Shown here: piece after piece, positions 12,549 through 20,737 of the stretch
How the letters are laid out: each line of letters starts with the position of its first letter
How positions within the stretch are numbered: the first letter of the stretch is position 1
Source: Phenylobacterium sp.
Lineage (GTDB): Bacteria; Pseudomonadota; Alphaproteobacteria; Caulobacterales; Caulobacteraceae
Assembly: GCA_017991675.1 (NCBI GenBank)
Contig: JAGOQB010000006.1
Location: 62,001 to 126,000 of the forward strand
Length of the DNA: 64,000 nt
Direction: 5' to 3'
Translations under genes and position numbers: made by a program
Notes under the pieces: model-generated
Databases searched by the model: none
Told to the model about the DNA's origin: nothing
What the model saw: only the letters and a program-made list of their open reading frames with translations

Positions 12549-13964
12549 TCAATCCGGCTTGGTGATGGGCGGGAGGTAGGCGTCGTCGCCCGGCCCCGGC
12601 TCCAGCGGCGCCAGCTCCATGTCTGGATCGAAATCCGCAGCCGGCGGTGGCGGCGGCGGGGGCGGCGGCGGAGCGGGCGCCGGCGGCTTGCGCCCCGGCT
12701 CCACCACCAACGGCGCGAGGAAGTCGTCCTCGGCCGGCTCCAGCGGCGCCAGATCCGCCCAGGGATCGGCGTTCTTCGGGGCCTTGCCCTGGGCGATGAG
12801 TTGGGCGTCCTCCCAAGTCACATAGCTCTTCGGATCACGCCGGAAGGTGAACTTGAACGGCCCGTGGCCGGAGAACCCGGGGAACTTCCCCTTGGCCGCC
12901 TGCGTGAACGGCTCGAGCGGATAGAAGACCTCGCGCTCCTCGCCGTCGCTGTCCACGATGCTATAGGCGATCTGGGCCGTGCCGTTGCTGGCGTAGAGAA
13001 CCTCGCCCGTGACGCTGAAGGTCGCCTCAGTGCTCGGGGGTTGGCCGGCGCCGCGGGTGTAGTAGGCGAGTCTGGCCTTCCGCAGGCCGCCGCGCCCGTC
13101 CTCGTCGAGGTCGAGCAGCACCTTGTCGACGACGATGTCCTCGCCGTTGGGGTCGACCCGCATCGGCATGTCGTTGGCCAGGTAGTGGCAGTTGAACACC
13201 GGGACCGGCCGGCCCGGCTGGGGCTTCGGGAAGCAGATTCCGCCCAGGCCGGCCTGCTGGCGCCAGACCACGCCGGTGATCCGGAAGATGGCGGCGTCGA
13301 TCTGCCGGTCGATGCCTGCAAGTTCGAGCAGGATCGAGCGCATCGCCAGCGAAGTGGGCTTGGTCTTCAGGTCGGACTGCAGTTCCTCGCGCCGCCGGGT
13401 CAGGTCTTCCAGTCTGGCGTGCGCCACGTCGATCGGATCGTTCTCGATGACTTCGCCCGGAGGGTCGATCACCACCAGCCGGCTCCAGCTCTCGATCGCC
13501 GCGGCGGTGCGCAGCTTGATCGCCACGCCGTTGGTCTTCGCATTGGCATAGGTCTCGACCTCGCCCCGCACGGTCGCGTCTTGAGCGAGGTTGTCGCGCT
13601 CCGCCTCCTCCATCCGCCGCAGGTGCTTCTCCACCAGGGGAGCAATCGCTTCGGGCGCGAGGGGCGGCGGCGTCACGCTCGCGTCGGTGGGTTCGGCGAC
13701 CGTCGACTTGACGGCTTCCAGGTAGTTCTGGATCGGCCGGCGGGCCGACATGCTTGTGCGCTCGGCCACGCCGCGGGCGACGGCCGCCCGGACGACCTGG
13801 TCCAACTCGATGTTCATGCGGTCGCTGGCCGTCTGCCGCGCAATCAGGCCGCCAAGCGAGTCCGCGCCAGCGACGCTGACCTGTGCTTGCGCGGCGGCTA
13901 GGTCCGGCGCAGCCATGGCGGCCGCCACGAGCGACCAGGCCGTCAGAAGGATCTTGGAGTTCAC
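12549..13964 (-). CDS. Exported protein of unknown function with a polyproline tract
   Basis: I do not recognise this 471-residue protein. The N-terminus (from a GTG at 13964) is a signal peptide cleaved near residue 26 (AAAQAQ). Residues about 30-220 look helical and contain charged coiled-coil-like stretches (ARLEDLTRRREELQ). A middle section has two cysteines (GGICFPKP, VFNCHY) and two acidic Asp/Gly segments (DLDEDGRGG, DSDGEERE) reminiscent of calcium sites. Near the C-terminus is an uninterrupted run of about ten prolines followed by an acidic tail with a repeated LAPLEP motif (three copies between about 390 and 455). It starts 4 bases after the stop of the next upstream gene, so both are probably one transcript. 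Confidence 0.7.
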   Translation of the reverse strand: MNSKILLTAWSLVAAAMAAPDLAAAQAQVSVAGADSLGGLIARQTASDRMNIELDQVVRAAVARGVAERTSMSARRPIQNYLEAVKSTVAEPTDASVTPPPLAPEAIAPLVEKHLRRMEEAERDNLAQDATVRGEVETYANAKTNGVAIKLRTAAAIESWSRLVVIDPPGEVIENDPIDVAHARLEDLTRRREELQSDLKTKPTSLAMRSILLELAGIDRQIDAAIFRITGVVWRQQAGLGGICFPKPQPGRPVPVFNCHYLANDMPMRVDPNGEDIVVDKVLLDLDEDGRGGLRKARLAYYTRGAGQPPSTEATFSVTGEVLYASNGTAQIAYSIVDSDGEEREVFYPLEPFTQAAKGKFPGFSGHGPFKFTFRRDPKSYVTWEDAQLIAQGKAPKNADPWADLAPLEPAEDDFLAPLVVEPGRKPPAPAPPPPPPPPPPAADFDPDMELAPLEPGPGDDAYLPPITKPD

Positions 13965-13968
13965 CTAA

Positions 13969-14370
13969 TCAGGCCTTCGGACAGCTCAGTTGCGCGGCCT
14001 GGGCTTGGACATCCTTGAGCCGGGCCTCGGCCTTTTCCGAATTGGCCGCCCGGCCGTCGCCGCGGACCTTGTCCAGGCCCGAGGACGCCTGCTGATGCAA
14101 GGCGCTCTCGGCCTCCTGGGCGGCGTACTGGCCGAGGCGGCCGCCGCCGACGTCGATCCCCGGAGCGTAGATCAGGGCCCGGCCCGCCATGCCGGCCAGC
14201 AGACCCGCCCCCTTCTTGGCGCGCGCCGCGCCGATCTGGTCGCGAAGGTCGGCGGCCTCGCGTCCCAGGTCCGCGCAGCGCTGGGCGTTCGCTGGGTCCA
14301 GGGCGGCCGGCGCGGCATGGGCGCCGACCGCGGCGAGCGCCGCCAGCGCGAAGACTGTGTGCTTGAGCAT
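13969..14370 (-). CDS. Small exported alanine-rich protein, unknown function
   Basis: The 133-residue product has a clear signal peptide (MLKHTVFALAALAAVGAHA) and a mature part rich in Ala, Gln and charged residues that is probably helical or coiled-coil. Two cysteines, one early (QRCADLG) and one at the end (LSCPKA), could form a disulfide joining the termini. A glycine-rich middle (GIDVGGGRLGQ) interrupts the helices. ATG at 14370 has AAAGGGGACC upstream. The following gene starts a few bases after its stop. No family recognised. Confidence 0.65.
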   Translation of the reverse strand: MLKHTVFALAALAAVGAHAAPAALDPANAQRCADLGREAADLRDQIGAARAKKGAGLLAGMAGRALIYAPGIDVGGGRLGQYAAQEAESALHQQASSGLDKVRGDGRAANSEKAEARLKDVQAQAAQLSCPKA

Positions 14371-14418
14371 GGATGGTCCCCTTTGCGGGACCTCATAGAA
14401 ATTCACCGCGCCGGAAAC

Positions 14419-14448
14419 TTCCCCCAGGTGGTGGAAGGCGCGCGGGGC
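14419..14448. repeat. 30-base intergenic repeat, copy 1
   Basis: This stretch matches 16535-16564 at 25 of 30 positions, with the last 19 bases differing at one position. It lies 49 bases upstream of the minus-strand gene starting at 14370. The other copy is 112 bases upstream of the minus-strand gene starting at 16423. It may be a dispersed intergenic element or a shared promoter part. Confidence 0.5.
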
Positions 14449-14464
14449 GGCCGCGACCTATCCA

Positions 14465-14494
14465 GGCGGCGGCGCCGATCGGGGCGCCGCCGCC
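14465..14494 (+). other. GC-rich hairpin just before a ribosome-binding site
   Basis: Perfect 12-base arms (GGCGGCGGCGCC and complement) around a 6-base loop end 3 bases before GAGG, the likely Shine-Dalgarno of the gene at 14509. In the mRNA leader this would be a very stable stem that could influence translation or be the terminus of another transcript. Confidence 0.5.
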
Positions 14495-14508
14495 TCCGAG
14501 GTCCTTGC

Positions 14509-15381
14509 ATGTCCCGTCTTATTTTCACCATCGCCGCCCCCCTGCTGGCGGGTCTGGCGTCCGCCGCGGCGGCCGCGCCGCTGGAGGCGCCCCTGACCCG
14601 CCAGTCGGCGGTGCTCCACTATGAGATTGAGGTCACCGGGACGCCCGGCGGCAAGCCGCTGCGCCAACGGCTGATGGTCGAGACGCCGGTCTTCGCCCGC
14701 GAGGCGGACGCCATGAACCCGCTCGCCCGCGATTTCACGGAGAGCCAGAAACAGGAAATCGCCGAGATGTCCGCTGCGGTGAGCAGCGCGGGCGACGGGA
14801 CCGCCGATATGCTGGAGGCCAACCGGCTGGTGGAAGCGATGATGGGCGCCTGCAACGGCGGCGAAGGTCCGGCCTGCGTCACCGCCAGGGCGCGCTATCA
14901 GGCGCACGAACAGCGCATGGCCGAGCACGGCGCCCAGGCCGCCGCAGCCCAGAGCGCCGTCGTCCGCCGCGACGAGGACAACCACCGATTCCTGACCTTC
15001 GCGGCGGGTGAGAACGGCAGCGGCTGCGGCGTGGTCAGCTATGAGCACCAGCTCGGCGAGCGACGCATGGCCGGGGTCTATCCCGATCCGAACTCGCCCG
15101 AGGCCGGACTGGTCGCCTGCCAGACCATGGCCGTGCTCGACCGCCGCGACGGCGCGATCGCCCTGCAGATGTCGCCGGCGACGCTCAATCTCGACGGGGC
15201 CCGGATCGTCGACCTGCAGCGCCTGCAGGGCGTGGGCGACCTGGAGCTCGGCGCGCTTCGCATGTCGATCCGGATGCCGCCCCAGCCGACCGCAGGGCCC
15301 GACAAGGACTATGCCGGCGCCAGGACCTACCAGGTCGGCGGCTTCAGCTACACGATCCGCTGGCGCCTGAAGCGCGGCTGA
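14509..15381 (+). CDS. Exported protein of unknown function
   Basis: The 290-residue product has a signal peptide ending near AAAAAPLEA (about residue 23). The mature protein starts with a beta-rich segment (QSAVLHYEIEVTG), then a helical part with two cysteines (GACNGGEGPACVTAR), a segment with another pair (GSGCGVVSYE, LVACQTMAV), and a beta-rich end finishing FSYTIRWRLKRG. Even numbers of cysteines suggest disulfides in the periplasm. No family recognised. The ATG at 14509 with GAGG upstream begins the signal peptide; the frame is open much further upstream but that part is a shadow. It is convergent with the next gene. Confidence 0.7.
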   Translation: MSRLIFTIAAPLLAGLASAAAAAPLEAPLTRQSAVLHYEIEVTGTPGGKPLRQRLMVETPVFAREADAMNPLARDFTESQKQEIAEMSAAVSSAGDGTADMLEANRLVEAMMGACNGGEGPACVTARARYQAHEQRMAEHGAQAAAAQSAVVRRDEDNHRFLTFAAGENGSGCGVVSYEHQLGERRMAGVYPDPNSPEAGLVACQTMAVLDRRDGAIALQMSPATLNLDGARIVDLQRLQGVGDLELGALRMSIRMPPQPTAGPDKDYAGARTYQVGGFSYTIRWRLKRG

Positions 15382-15408
15382 GCCGTCCAGGCCCAGCCGC
15401 CGGCCGCC

Positions 15409-15909
15409 TCAGTACTTGAGCAGCCGCCCCGTATCGATGCTGCTGGCCAGGCCCACAATCTGCTCGGGCGTGACCTCGCCCCCGACAATGCCGACCAGCA
15501 CCCGGCCGACCCTGACCTGCAACACGCCGCCGCGGCCGGGCGCGTCATAGATCAGGTAGGCGTCCAGTCCGTTGACCTTGACCAGCGAGGTCACGAACTG
15601 CGGGGCGAAGGGGTTGGGCCCCAGCGGCCGCGGGTGCTGGAAGCGGCTTGGCATGTCGTGCGGGCTAGGATGCGTGAAGGTGATCGACATCCCCCCCGGC
15701 GCGCCGGGCGTCGCCGGACCGTAGCCCTGGCTCACCATCGGCTCCATGCCGTTCTCGTCGTCGGTCTCGTTGGGCGGCATGGCCGAGGCCCAGCCGCTCG
15801 GCGGCGGCGGCACGAACGGGGTCATGCCGGACTGGGCCGCGCTCGCCTGACCCGCGCCGGCCAGCAGCAGGGCCGACGCCAGGGCGGCCCGCAACAGGTA
15901 TCGCTTCAT
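15409..15909 (-). CDS. Small exported proline-rich protein, unknown function
   Basis: The 166-residue product has a signal peptide (to about residue 24, QASAAQ), a proline/glycine/methionine-rich disordered section (about 28-100), and a short conserved-looking C-terminal domain (about 105-166, NGLDAYLIYDAPGRGGVLQVRVGRVLVG split by a turn) that looks beta-rich. The ATG at 15909 has an excellent AGGAGGAT upstream. It follows the DUF3617-like lipoprotein gene by 16 bases on the same strand, so they are probably co-transcribed. No known family. Confidence 0.7.
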   Translation of the reverse strand: MKRYLLRAALASALLLAGAGQASAAQSGMTPFVPPPPSGWASAMPPNETDDENGMEPMVSQGYGPATPGAPGGMSITFTHPSPHDMPSRFQHPRPLGPNPFAPQFVTSLVKVNGLDAYLIYDAPGRGGVLQVRVGRVLVGIVGGEVTPEQIVGLASSIDTGRLLKY

Positions 15910-15925
15910 CTCAGATCCTCCTGGT

Positions 15926-16423
15926 TCAGCCGACGCCCTGCTGGACGAAGTCGCCCGGCTTCATCCCGGCCGGACACGGCCCGGCGAAGGTGCTCTCGAC
16001 CACCACGGTGGCCGCGGGCGCGGCCTCCTTGCCGTCGGGTCCGAACATCCGGGTCGTGGAGGTCGCCGTGGTGCGACGCGCCGCACGCCGGACCTCGCCC
16101 GAAACGACGCTGCGCACGCCGTCCTGCTCGCAAACCAGTTCGTAGCTGTAGCCGCCGGCTTTCGCCTGGCGGCTGGTGGTGGTGCAGCCGGCGGCGGCCG
16201 CCTCGCCCTCGGGCGCGCCGGCCTCGGGCGCGTCCGCAGCCATGCAGGTCTGGTTCTCGCCGAGCGCCTTGCGGCCGTTGACCGTGGTGGTGGTCTTCCA
16301 GAGCCCGGCCAGCGGCGCCTCTCCGGCGGCGGCGGCATCGACAGCGTCGGCGCCTTGGGCCGGCGGGTTCTGTGAACATGCGGCCAGGGCCAGGGGAACG
16401 AGGAACGGAAGCAGTCTTCGCAT
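15926..16423 (-). CDS. DUF3617-like lipoprotein
   Basis: The 165-residue product starts with a lipoprotein signal peptide and lipobox (LALAAC, lipidated C16), so it should be attached to the inner or outer membrane on the periplasmic side. The mature part opens with GLWKTTTTVNG and has cysteines in QTCMAAD, GCTTTSR and LVCEQDG, and ends with CPAGMKPGDF. This pattern of 'G.W..t......' and conserved cysteines fits the DUF3617 family of small periplasmic proteins with no established role. It is the first gene of a probable two-gene unit with the proline-rich exported protein. Confidence 0.75.
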   Translation of the reverse strand: MRRLLPFLVPLALAACSQNPPAQGADAVDAAAAGEAPLAGLWKTTTTVNGRKALGENQTCMAADAPEAGAPEGEAAAAGCTTTSRQAKAGGYSYELVCEQDGVRSVVSGEVRRAARRTTATSTTRMFGPDGKEAAPAATVVVESTFAGPCPAGMKPGDFVQQGVG

Positions 16424-16531
16424 GGGGGCTCACCAGATGTCGTTGAAGGGCGGCGGGATTTCTCGCCGCGAAGCGGCGCTCGCAACGAGCCGCCCCGCCT
16501 GACCCGGGCATAGGCCATCGGGGCCGCGCCC

Positions 16532-16598
16532 GGCTTCCCCCCAAGGGTGGAAGGCCCGCGGGGCTTTTTAGCGCCCCCTCCCCCCTTGGGGGGAAGCC
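16532..16598. repeat. 15-bp perfect inverted repeat, containing copy 2 of the 30-base repeat
   Basis: GGCTTCCCCCCAAGG at 16532-16546 is the exact reverse complement of 16584-16598, with 37 bases between. The left side overlaps the second copy (16535-16564) of the repeat at 14419-14448. The element stands immediately before the point where a PEP-CTERM gene remnant begins. The spacer contains GGGGCTTTTTAGCGCCCC, which can itself pair. Confidence 0.65.
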
Positions 16599-16618
16599 CT
16601 CGCCGGCCGGGCTCGACT

Positions 16619-16879
16619 AACGCCGATCTCTGGAACACCGCCGACACCGCCTGGCCCAAGCATGGGCATGCGAGCGTCAACTCCAGCTACCGGGACGGGC
16701 TGATCCTGCGCTGGGGCCCGGACGGCTATGACGTCGGCCTCGACAACGTCCGCTTCGATGTCCGGCCGGCTTCGTCGGCGGTGCCCGAACCTGGGACCTG
16801 GGCGATGATGATCCTCGGGACGGGCTGCGTCGGCGCAGCGCTACGCCGCCGCCGGGCCCTGCGCCCCTTGACCGCCTAG
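16619..16879 (+). pseudogene. C-terminal remnant of a PEP-CTERM sorted exoprotein
   Basis: The frame ends with VPEPGTWAMMILGTGCVGA followed by four arginines, the exact plan of an alphaproteobacterial PEP-CTERM sorting signal (PEP motif, hydrophobic helix, basic tail). About 50 residues of secreted-protein-like sequence precede it (WPKHGHASVNSS, LDNVRFDV). No signal peptide, start codon with a ribosome-binding site, or N-terminal domain is present: going upstream the frame enters the GC-rich inverted repeat at 16532-16598. Typical family members are 180-300 residues, so only the end remains. It is most simply a truncated gene. Confidence 0.75.
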
Positions 16880-17035
16880 CTCGGTCCGGCGTCGGGCGGA
16901 GGTCCCTACCGGCGCCGACGGCCCGCGGCGCCGATTCCACGGTTTTTTCACGCTGAACGGTACGCCCGGCGGGACGGCGATGACCGAGACCGGCCGGCGT
17001 CGCGCCGCTTGGGGCGCAGCCGCAGGAGCATCAAC

Positions 17036-17695
17036 GTGTACAGCGCGTGTTCAACCAAGGACCGGCCCGTCGCCCCGTCCGAGGGGCTCGTCGAGGTCAT
17101 CTGCCAGGCCATGGATACCATCGGCGTCGCCCTGGTCGTCACCGACCGTCAGGCGCGGGTCAGAACGCTCAACACCGTCGCCCGGCGGCTGGTTGGCGGC
17201 TCCCTACTTCGAATGGACGATCTGCGCCTGCTGGGCCACGTGCGGACCGACACCTTGCGCCTCCACTCGGCGGTCGAGGCCGTCACCCTGGCCGATGACG
17301 ACACGCCCAGGTCCATCCTGCTGCAGGGCCTGGACAGCCAGGGCGCCCACCCGGCCAGCATCGCGCCCGTTTCGATCGAGACCGCCGGCGAGCGCGAGCG
17401 CCTGGCCCTGATCGCCATCGCCGCCCCGCGCGCGGCGATCGAGCAGGATCGGTTGCGCCAGACCTTCAACCTCACCCCGGCCGAGACGCGGCTGCTCTCG
17501 GCCCTGGTGAGCGGCGAGCGGTTGGCCGAGTACGCGCAGCGCACAGGGGTCAAACGCTCGACCGCCAAGACCCACCTGCGCGGCCTGTTCCACAAGGTGG
17601 GCGAGGCCCGGCAGGCCGACCTGATCCGGCGGGTGATGGGCGACGCTCAACTGCAAGCTCCGAACGAGCGCCACCGCATGCGGTCCGCGGCCTAG
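17036..17695 (+). CDS. LuxR-type helix-turn-helix transcriptional regulator
   Basis: The 219-residue protein has an N-terminal PAS-like sensor region (about 20-130; AMDTIGVALVVTDRQARVRTLN is split over a typical PAS beta-hairpin) and a C-terminal LuxR/GerE DNA-binding domain (about 140-205). The latter shows NLTPAETRLLSALVSG, the recognition helix GVKRSTAKTHLRGLFHKVG and the closing RQADLIRRVM. I place the start at the GTG at 17036 because AGGAG lies 8 bases upstream; a TTG at 17009 is also in frame. It lies upstream of, and points towards, the TBDR at 17962, which it may control. Confidence 0.85.
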   Translation: MYSACSTKDRPVAPSEGLVEVICQAMDTIGVALVVTDRQARVRTLNTVARRLVGGSLLRMDDLRLLGHVRTDTLRLHSAVEAVTLADDDTPRSILLQGLDSQGAHPASIAPVSIETAGERERLALIAIAAPRAAIEQDRLRQTFNLTPAETRLLSALVSGERLAEYAQRTGVKRSTAKTHLRGLFHKVGEARQADLIRRVMGDAQLQAPNERHRMRSAA

Positions 17696-17961
17696 GCTCC
17701 CGCCGGCTCGGCAGCGTCGCTCGCGCCGGCCGAGTTATTTTTGAGTCGGGCGCCGCCATGGAGTCGGCTACCGCGGCTATCGATTTTTGGCGCCGGTATG
17801 CAAAATCGCCGCGCCGGAGCGAGCCATAACGTGTCCTTCGCGCCACAGACGGCGACGACCACCGCACGTAGAGCACTTAACCGTCTTTCGGGGTTTTCAA
17901 ATCGGATTCGAGTCGCCGTGGTCCGCCGCAACCAAAAACAGTAACCGTTTCGGAGGACCTC

Positions 17962-20547
17962 ATGACCACTCACCTTGGCGGCGCGCGCCGCACGTTTAAG
18001 GCAGGATCGCGCTGGCGCGCCCTGCTGGTGGCCGGGGCCTCTGCGACCGCTCTGAGCGCCGCGCCGCAGGCGCTGGCCCAAACGGCCGACGCGGATTCCG
18101 GTTCGCTGGTCGAAGAGATCGTCGTCACCGCCGAAAAGCGCGACGCCAGCCTGCAGGACGTTCCGGTCGCGATCTCGGCCTACACCAGCGAAAAGCGCGA
18201 CGTGATGGGCGTCAACACGGTCGAAGACCTCGCCCGTATGACCCCGAGCCTGAGCTACACCAGCAACGACCGCATGTCGGTCCGCGGCATCGGCCGCCTG
18301 ACCAACGCCATCGGCACCGACCCCTCGGTGGCGCTGTACTCCGACGGCATCTTCTCCAACTCGATGGCCGACGCCTCGACGCCGTCGCTGTTCATCGAGC
18401 GCACGGAAGTGCTGCGCGGCCCGCAAGGCACGCTCTACGGCCGCAACTCGATCGGCGGCGCGATGAACATCATCGCCAAGCGTCCGACCGAGGACTTCAA
18501 CGGCGAAGTCCGCGCCATGGTCGGCAACTACGAATCCTACCGTTTCGACGCGATGGTGCGCGGCCCCGTGGCCGACAACCTGCGCTTCCTGGTGGGCGCC
18601 TCGATGGAACGGCGCGAACGCGGCTTCCTCAACAACGCCGGCTCGGCTGAAGGCGGCGCGACGGCCAAGCGCTACACCCTTGAAGCGCAGGTCGAGGCCG
18701 ATCTCGGCGACAACACCACCGCCCGGCTGCGCTACACCAAGTTCGACTGGGACGACGGCTACGGCATCGGCAACACCTTCACCAACAACCTGTCGCCCTA
18801 CGACACGACGTCCTTCACGGGCGCCGGCACCAGCGCGCTGTACTACAACACCAACTATGGCCTGACCCAGACCAACCCCGGGCTCAAGGATGCGTACACC
18901 CAGAACGTCAATTCGCGGAACTACGGCTCGCTCGATGACCACCACCGCCTGCATCTGGACGTCACGACCGACCTCGGCTGGGCGACCCTGAAGTATCTCG
19001 GCGGTTATCAGCGCTACAACTACAACACCTCGACCGACTCCGACGGCGCGTCCCGCACGGCGGCGCAGGACATCCTCGTCGATCTCGACGGCCCGGGCCC
19101 GCTGGCCGCCTTCACCGCCCGCGGCGTCTCGACCGACGCGCGCACCTTCTACGAAGAGCGCCAGAGCTGGCTGTCGAACGAGATCAACCTGGCGTCCAAC
19201 GGCGAAGGTCCGCTGAACTGGATCGTCGGCGTCTATCAGTACGCCCAGACCTACGATCAGCCGCAGGGCATCCAGGTGATGGGCGACCCGGCGATGTTCC
19301 AGCCGCTGAGCCTGCAGGGAACCCCGTCGGCGCGCAACGACCGCGGCGCCTTCCTCTATGTCGACGGCCACCTGGAGACCAAGTCCTACGCGGCCTTCGG
19401 CCAGATCGACTGGGAGTTCGCCGAAAACTGGACCCTGACCGCCGGTCTTCGCTACACCTATGACGAGAAGGACGGCTACGACATCGCCCGCTATGTCGCC
19501 CGGATCCCGACCCTGGCGCTGGCCTTCGGCGCCGCCGTGCCGCCGGCCGTGGCTCAAGGCTTCGCGGTGGACGTCACCACCCAGCAGGTCTGCGGCGGCA
19601 CGACGCTCGCGTCCTGCGCGGCCAACCCGCTGACGGCGGACCTGAAGGCGAATGCGACCGGCGGCCTGCGGCGTGAGCTGTCGGGCGACTGGGACGCCTT
19701 CACCGGCACCCTCGGCCTGCAGTGGGAGCCGAACTCCGACACCAACGTCTATCTGCGCTACTCGCGCGGCTACAAGGCCGGCGGCTGGCTGGGCTCCAAC
19801 GGCCTCTCGCCCGATCCGTACGCCGATCCGGAGTACGTCAACTCCTTCGAGCTGGGCGCCAAGCAGAACATCGGCCGCAGCCTGCAGGTCAATTCGGCCC
19901 TGTTTTACACCGACTACAAGGGCTTCCAGGCTCCGCTGACCGTGCCGCTGGGGACCATCACCGCGACGCAGTTCCTGAACCTGGACGCGGCCATCTGGGG
20001 CCTGGAACTGGAAACCCAGTGGGCGCCCGTCCGCGAACTGCAGTTCATCGCCAACTACGCCTATCTCAACACCGAGATCAAAGAAGGCTGCTGCTTCGTC
20101 GACACGGTGGACCCGCTGGCCGCCGCGTCGGGCGCGCGGCCCGTCGGCCCGGCCGTCAACGGCCGCGTGCTGCAGTCGCTGGTCGGCAACGACCTGCCGC
20201 TCTCGCCGCACCACAAGCTGACCCTGGGCGCCACCTACACCATGGACTTCACGCCCGGCTCGCTGATCTTCAACGGCACGGCGACCTATGTCGACGACCA
20301 GCAATCGGCGCTGTTCAACAACCCGATCTACACCGCCTCGTCGTTCACGACCGGCGACGTGCGGGTGCTCTGGCGTGACGCCGATCGCCGCTACACGGTG
20401 ATCGGGTTCGTCAAGAACGTGACCGATGAAGTCGGCTTCGGCAGCTCGCTGCCCAGCCCGTCGGCGCCCACCGCCGTCGGCGCCCGCCGCCAGGTGAGCC
20501 TGATCTATCCGCGCACCTACGGCCTGGAGCTGCAGTACCGCTTCTAA
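17962..20547 (+). CDS. TonB-dependent receptor
   Basis: The 861-residue outer-membrane receptor has a long signal peptide ending at ALAQTAD (about residue 40), the TonB box EEIVVTAEKR, a plug domain with VRGIGRLTN, TEVLRGPQGTLYGRNSIGG and AMNIIAKRP, and a barrel ending YGLELQYRF. This 'EIVVTAEKR...LRGPQGTLYGRN' type is the abundant sphingomonad/Caulobacter class that imports diverse organic compounds rather than only iron. ATG at 17962 follows CGGAGGACC. A LuxR-type regulator is upstream and a TetR gene is convergent downstream. A terminator hairpin follows the stop. Substrate unknown. Confidence 0.92.
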   Translation: MTTHLGGARRTFKAGSRWRALLVAGASATALSAAPQALAQTADADSGSLVEEIVVTAEKRDASLQDVPVAISAYTSEKRDVMGVNTVEDLARMTPSLSYTSNDRMSVRGIGRLTNAIGTDPSVALYSDGIFSNSMADASTPSLFIERTEVLRGPQGTLYGRNSIGGAMNIIAKRPTEDFNGEVRAMVGNYESYRFDAMVRGPVADNLRFLVGASMERRERGFLNNAGSAEGGATAKRYTLEAQVEADLGDNTTARLRYTKFDWDDGYGIGNTFTNNLSPYDTTSFTGAGTSALYYNTNYGLTQTNPGLKDAYTQNVNSRNYGSLDDHHRLHLDVTTDLGWATLKYLGGYQRYNYNTSTDSDGASRTAAQDILVDLDGPGPLAAFTARGVSTDARTFYEERQSWLSNEINLASNGEGPLNWIVGVYQYAQTYDQPQGIQVMGDPAMFQPLSLQGTPSARNDRGAFLYVDGHLETKSYAAFGQIDWEFAENWTLTAGLRYTYDEKDGYDIARYVARIPTLALAFGAAVPPAVAQGFAVDVTTQQVCGGTTLASCAANPLTADLKANATGGLRRELSGDWDAFTGTLGLQWEPNSDTNVYLRYSRGYKAGGWLGSNGLSPDPYADPEYVNSFELGAKQNIGRSLQVNSALFYTDYKGFQAPLTVPLGTITATQFLNLDAAIWGLELETQWAPVRELQFIANYAYLNTEIKEGCCFVDTVDPLAAASGARPVGPAVNGRVLQSLVGNDLPLSPHHKLTLGATYTMDFTPGSLIFNGTATYVDDQQSALFNNPIYTASSFTTGDVRVLWRDADRRYTVIGFVKNVTDEVGFGSSLPSPSAPTAVGARRQVSLIYPRTYGLELQYRF

Positions 20548-20555
20548 GGCTCAAC

Positions 20556-20585
20556 GGGGCCGCCGGACCGGCGGCCCCGCATTTT
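20556..20585 (+). terminator. Intrinsic terminator of the TBDR gene
   Basis: An 11-base GC stem (GGGGCCGCCGG and complement) followed by GCATTTT, starting 8 bases after the stop. Confidence 0.75.
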
Positions 20586-20679
20586 CGGCGGCCTTACGAC
20601 CCGTTCCGCGCGCGCCTCGGCGCACGTGACCGGTACAGCGCACGGCGCCCTTCCCTGTCGCGCGCTTTTCCTGCGACTT

Positions 20680-20712
20680 GGCGAGCAGCCTGGCTGCTCG
20701 CCGTTTTTTTTT
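20680..20712 (+). terminator. Strong intrinsic terminator, plus strand
   Basis: GGCGAGCAGCC, one base, GGCTGCTCGCC, then G and nine T. It lies about 130 bases after the TBDR stop, behind a first terminator, so it either backs that up or ends a short unannotated transcript from the 20586-20679 gap. It has no T-run for minus-strand transcription. Confidence 0.8.
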
Positions 20713-20737
20713 GGCTGCGCCGTCGCGCTTCAGGGCT

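Noticed and set aside
17692-20304. 870-codon minus-strand frame opposite the TBDR
   Set aside because: Shadow of a receptor with clear signal peptide, TonB box and plug.
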